DNA of 5,686 nucleotides from Actinomycetes bacterium (GTDB taxonomy: Bacteria > Actinomycetota > Actinomycetes > Propionibacteriales > Propionibacteriaceae): contig WQUE01000115.1 of assembly GCA_009785885.1 (NCBI GenBank), positions 1 to 5,686 on the forward strand. Reading direction: 5' to 3'. Below are positions 5,153 to 5,686 of the stretch, piece after piece. The notes under the pieces were generated by a model. The model had not been told where the DNA came from and searched no databases. It saw only the letters and a list, made by a program, of their open reading frames with translations. Both the position numbers and the translations under genes were made by a program. Position 1 is the stretch's first letter. Each line of letters opens with the position of its first letter.

Positions 5153-5686
5153 TCACCTCGCGGCCAGGTGGAACACCTTGCGCGGGTTGTCGCAGGTGAG
5201 TGCGTGGATGGCGACGAGCGCCTCGTCCTCGGCTAGGCGGTGGTCGGCGACGAGGCCGGCCAGGTAGCCCGCGTCGAGGCGGCGGGCCATGTCGTGGCGT
5301 GCCGGGATGGACAGGAACGCCCGGGTGTCGTCGACGAAGCCGGCGCAGCGGGTGAAGCCGGCCGACTCGGTCGCCGCCGCCCGGAAGCGGCGGATCGCGT
5401 CCGGCGCGTCGATGAACCACCAGGGGACGCCGTAGTACACGCTCGGGTAGAACCCGGCCAGCGGCGCCAGCTCGCGGGAGTACACCGTCTCGTCCACCGT
5501 GAACAGCACCAGCGTGAAGCCGGGGTCCGTGCCGAACGCGTCCAGCAGCGGCTGCACCGATCGCGTGAACTCGGCCGACACGGGGATGTCCGCACCGACG
5601 TCCGCGCCGAACCGCGCGAACGTGTCCGTGTGGTGGTTGCGGTACACGCCCGGGTGCAGCGTCATCGTCAGGCCGTCCTGCGTGGC
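5153..5686 (-). CDS. uxaC: Glucuronate isomerase, C-terminal part (N-terminus beyond right edge)
   Basis: The frame is open from the right edge to the TGA at 5155-5153 and gives 177 residues, about the last third to two fifths of the roughly 470-residue enzyme. It starts ATQDGLTMTLHPGVYRNHH, so the internal ATG at 5665 is not the start. Family hallmarks are LHPGVYRNHH (fragment residues 10-19), the stretch TLVLFTVDETVYSRELAPLA, FYPSVYYGVPWWFIDAP, GFVDDTRAF, SIPARHDMARR and the closing NPRKVFHLA. The enzyme is a cytoplasmic amidohydrolase-superfamily TIM barrel that interconverts D-glucuronate and D-fructuronate (and D-galacturonate and D-tagaturonate), the first step of hexuronate breakdown. 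It converges on the lipoprotein pair, so it is not in their transcription unit. Any hexuronate partners would lie right of the window. Confidence 0.94.
   Translation of the reverse strand, partial: ATQDGLTMTLHPGVYRNHHTDTFARFGADVGADIPVSAEFTRSVQPLLDAFGTDPGFTLVLFTVDETVYSRELAPLAGFYPSVYYGVPWWFIDAPDAIRRFRAAATESAGFTRCAGFVDDTRAFLSIPARHDMARRLDAGYLAGLVADHRLAEDEALVAIHALTCDNPRKVFHLAAR

Noticed and set aside
4944..5420. 158-codon - strand frame spanning the uxaC end and the lipoprotein end
   Set aside because: It is a shifted frame of uxaC with low-complexity Arg/Pro content and runs across the intergenic region; uxaC motifs lie in the other frame.
1..5686. CRISPR array, tRNA or rRNA gene, or toxin-antitoxin pair
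   Set aside because: No regularly spaced direct repeats, no cloverleaf-like segment and no rRNA-like stretch were seen. The overlapping lipoprotein pair carries lipoprotein signal peptides and is homologous, unlike a toxin-antitoxin pair.

Overview
The window is high-GC DNA of actinobacterial character. Codons end mostly in G or C, leaders are short, genes overlap by ATGA/TGATG junctions, and two proteins look like Gram-positive-style lipoproteins. The species cannot be read from the sequence.

Left part (1-3961, + strand): an ABC import operon of four genes. It holds the C-terminal part of an extracellular solute-binding protein (start lies left of the window), a PotA/FbpC-like ATPase with a TOBE domain, and two six-helix-type permeases, each with an EAA loop. 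Spacing is 49 bp, then a 4-bp ATGA overlap, then a 1-bp TGATG overlap with a strong AGGAGGT ribosome site. All parts of a type I importer are present. The binding protein and gene set resemble the YnjBCD / iron(III)-polyamine-type branch, but the substrate cannot be fixed from sequence.

Middle (3962-5080, + strand): just after the operon come a short GC-rich hairpin and then a perfect 18-bp inverted repeat. The repeat's 12-nt spacer contains the ATG of the next gene. Two tandem, paralogous lipoprotein genes of unknown function follow, overlapping by 17 bp. Their mature parts align end to end. They share a 57-nt block that is nearly identical at DNA level (54/57) while the rest has diverged strongly, and both keep two non-lipobox cysteines. 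This is the least explained part of the window.

Right part (5081-5686): a 72-bp convergent intergenic region with an imperfect inverted repeat, then the C-terminal 177 residues of glucuronate isomerase (uxaC) on the - strand, cut off by the right edge. A functional link between hexuronate catabolism and the importer is possible but not shown. The lipoprotein pair lies between them and uxaC runs the opposite way.
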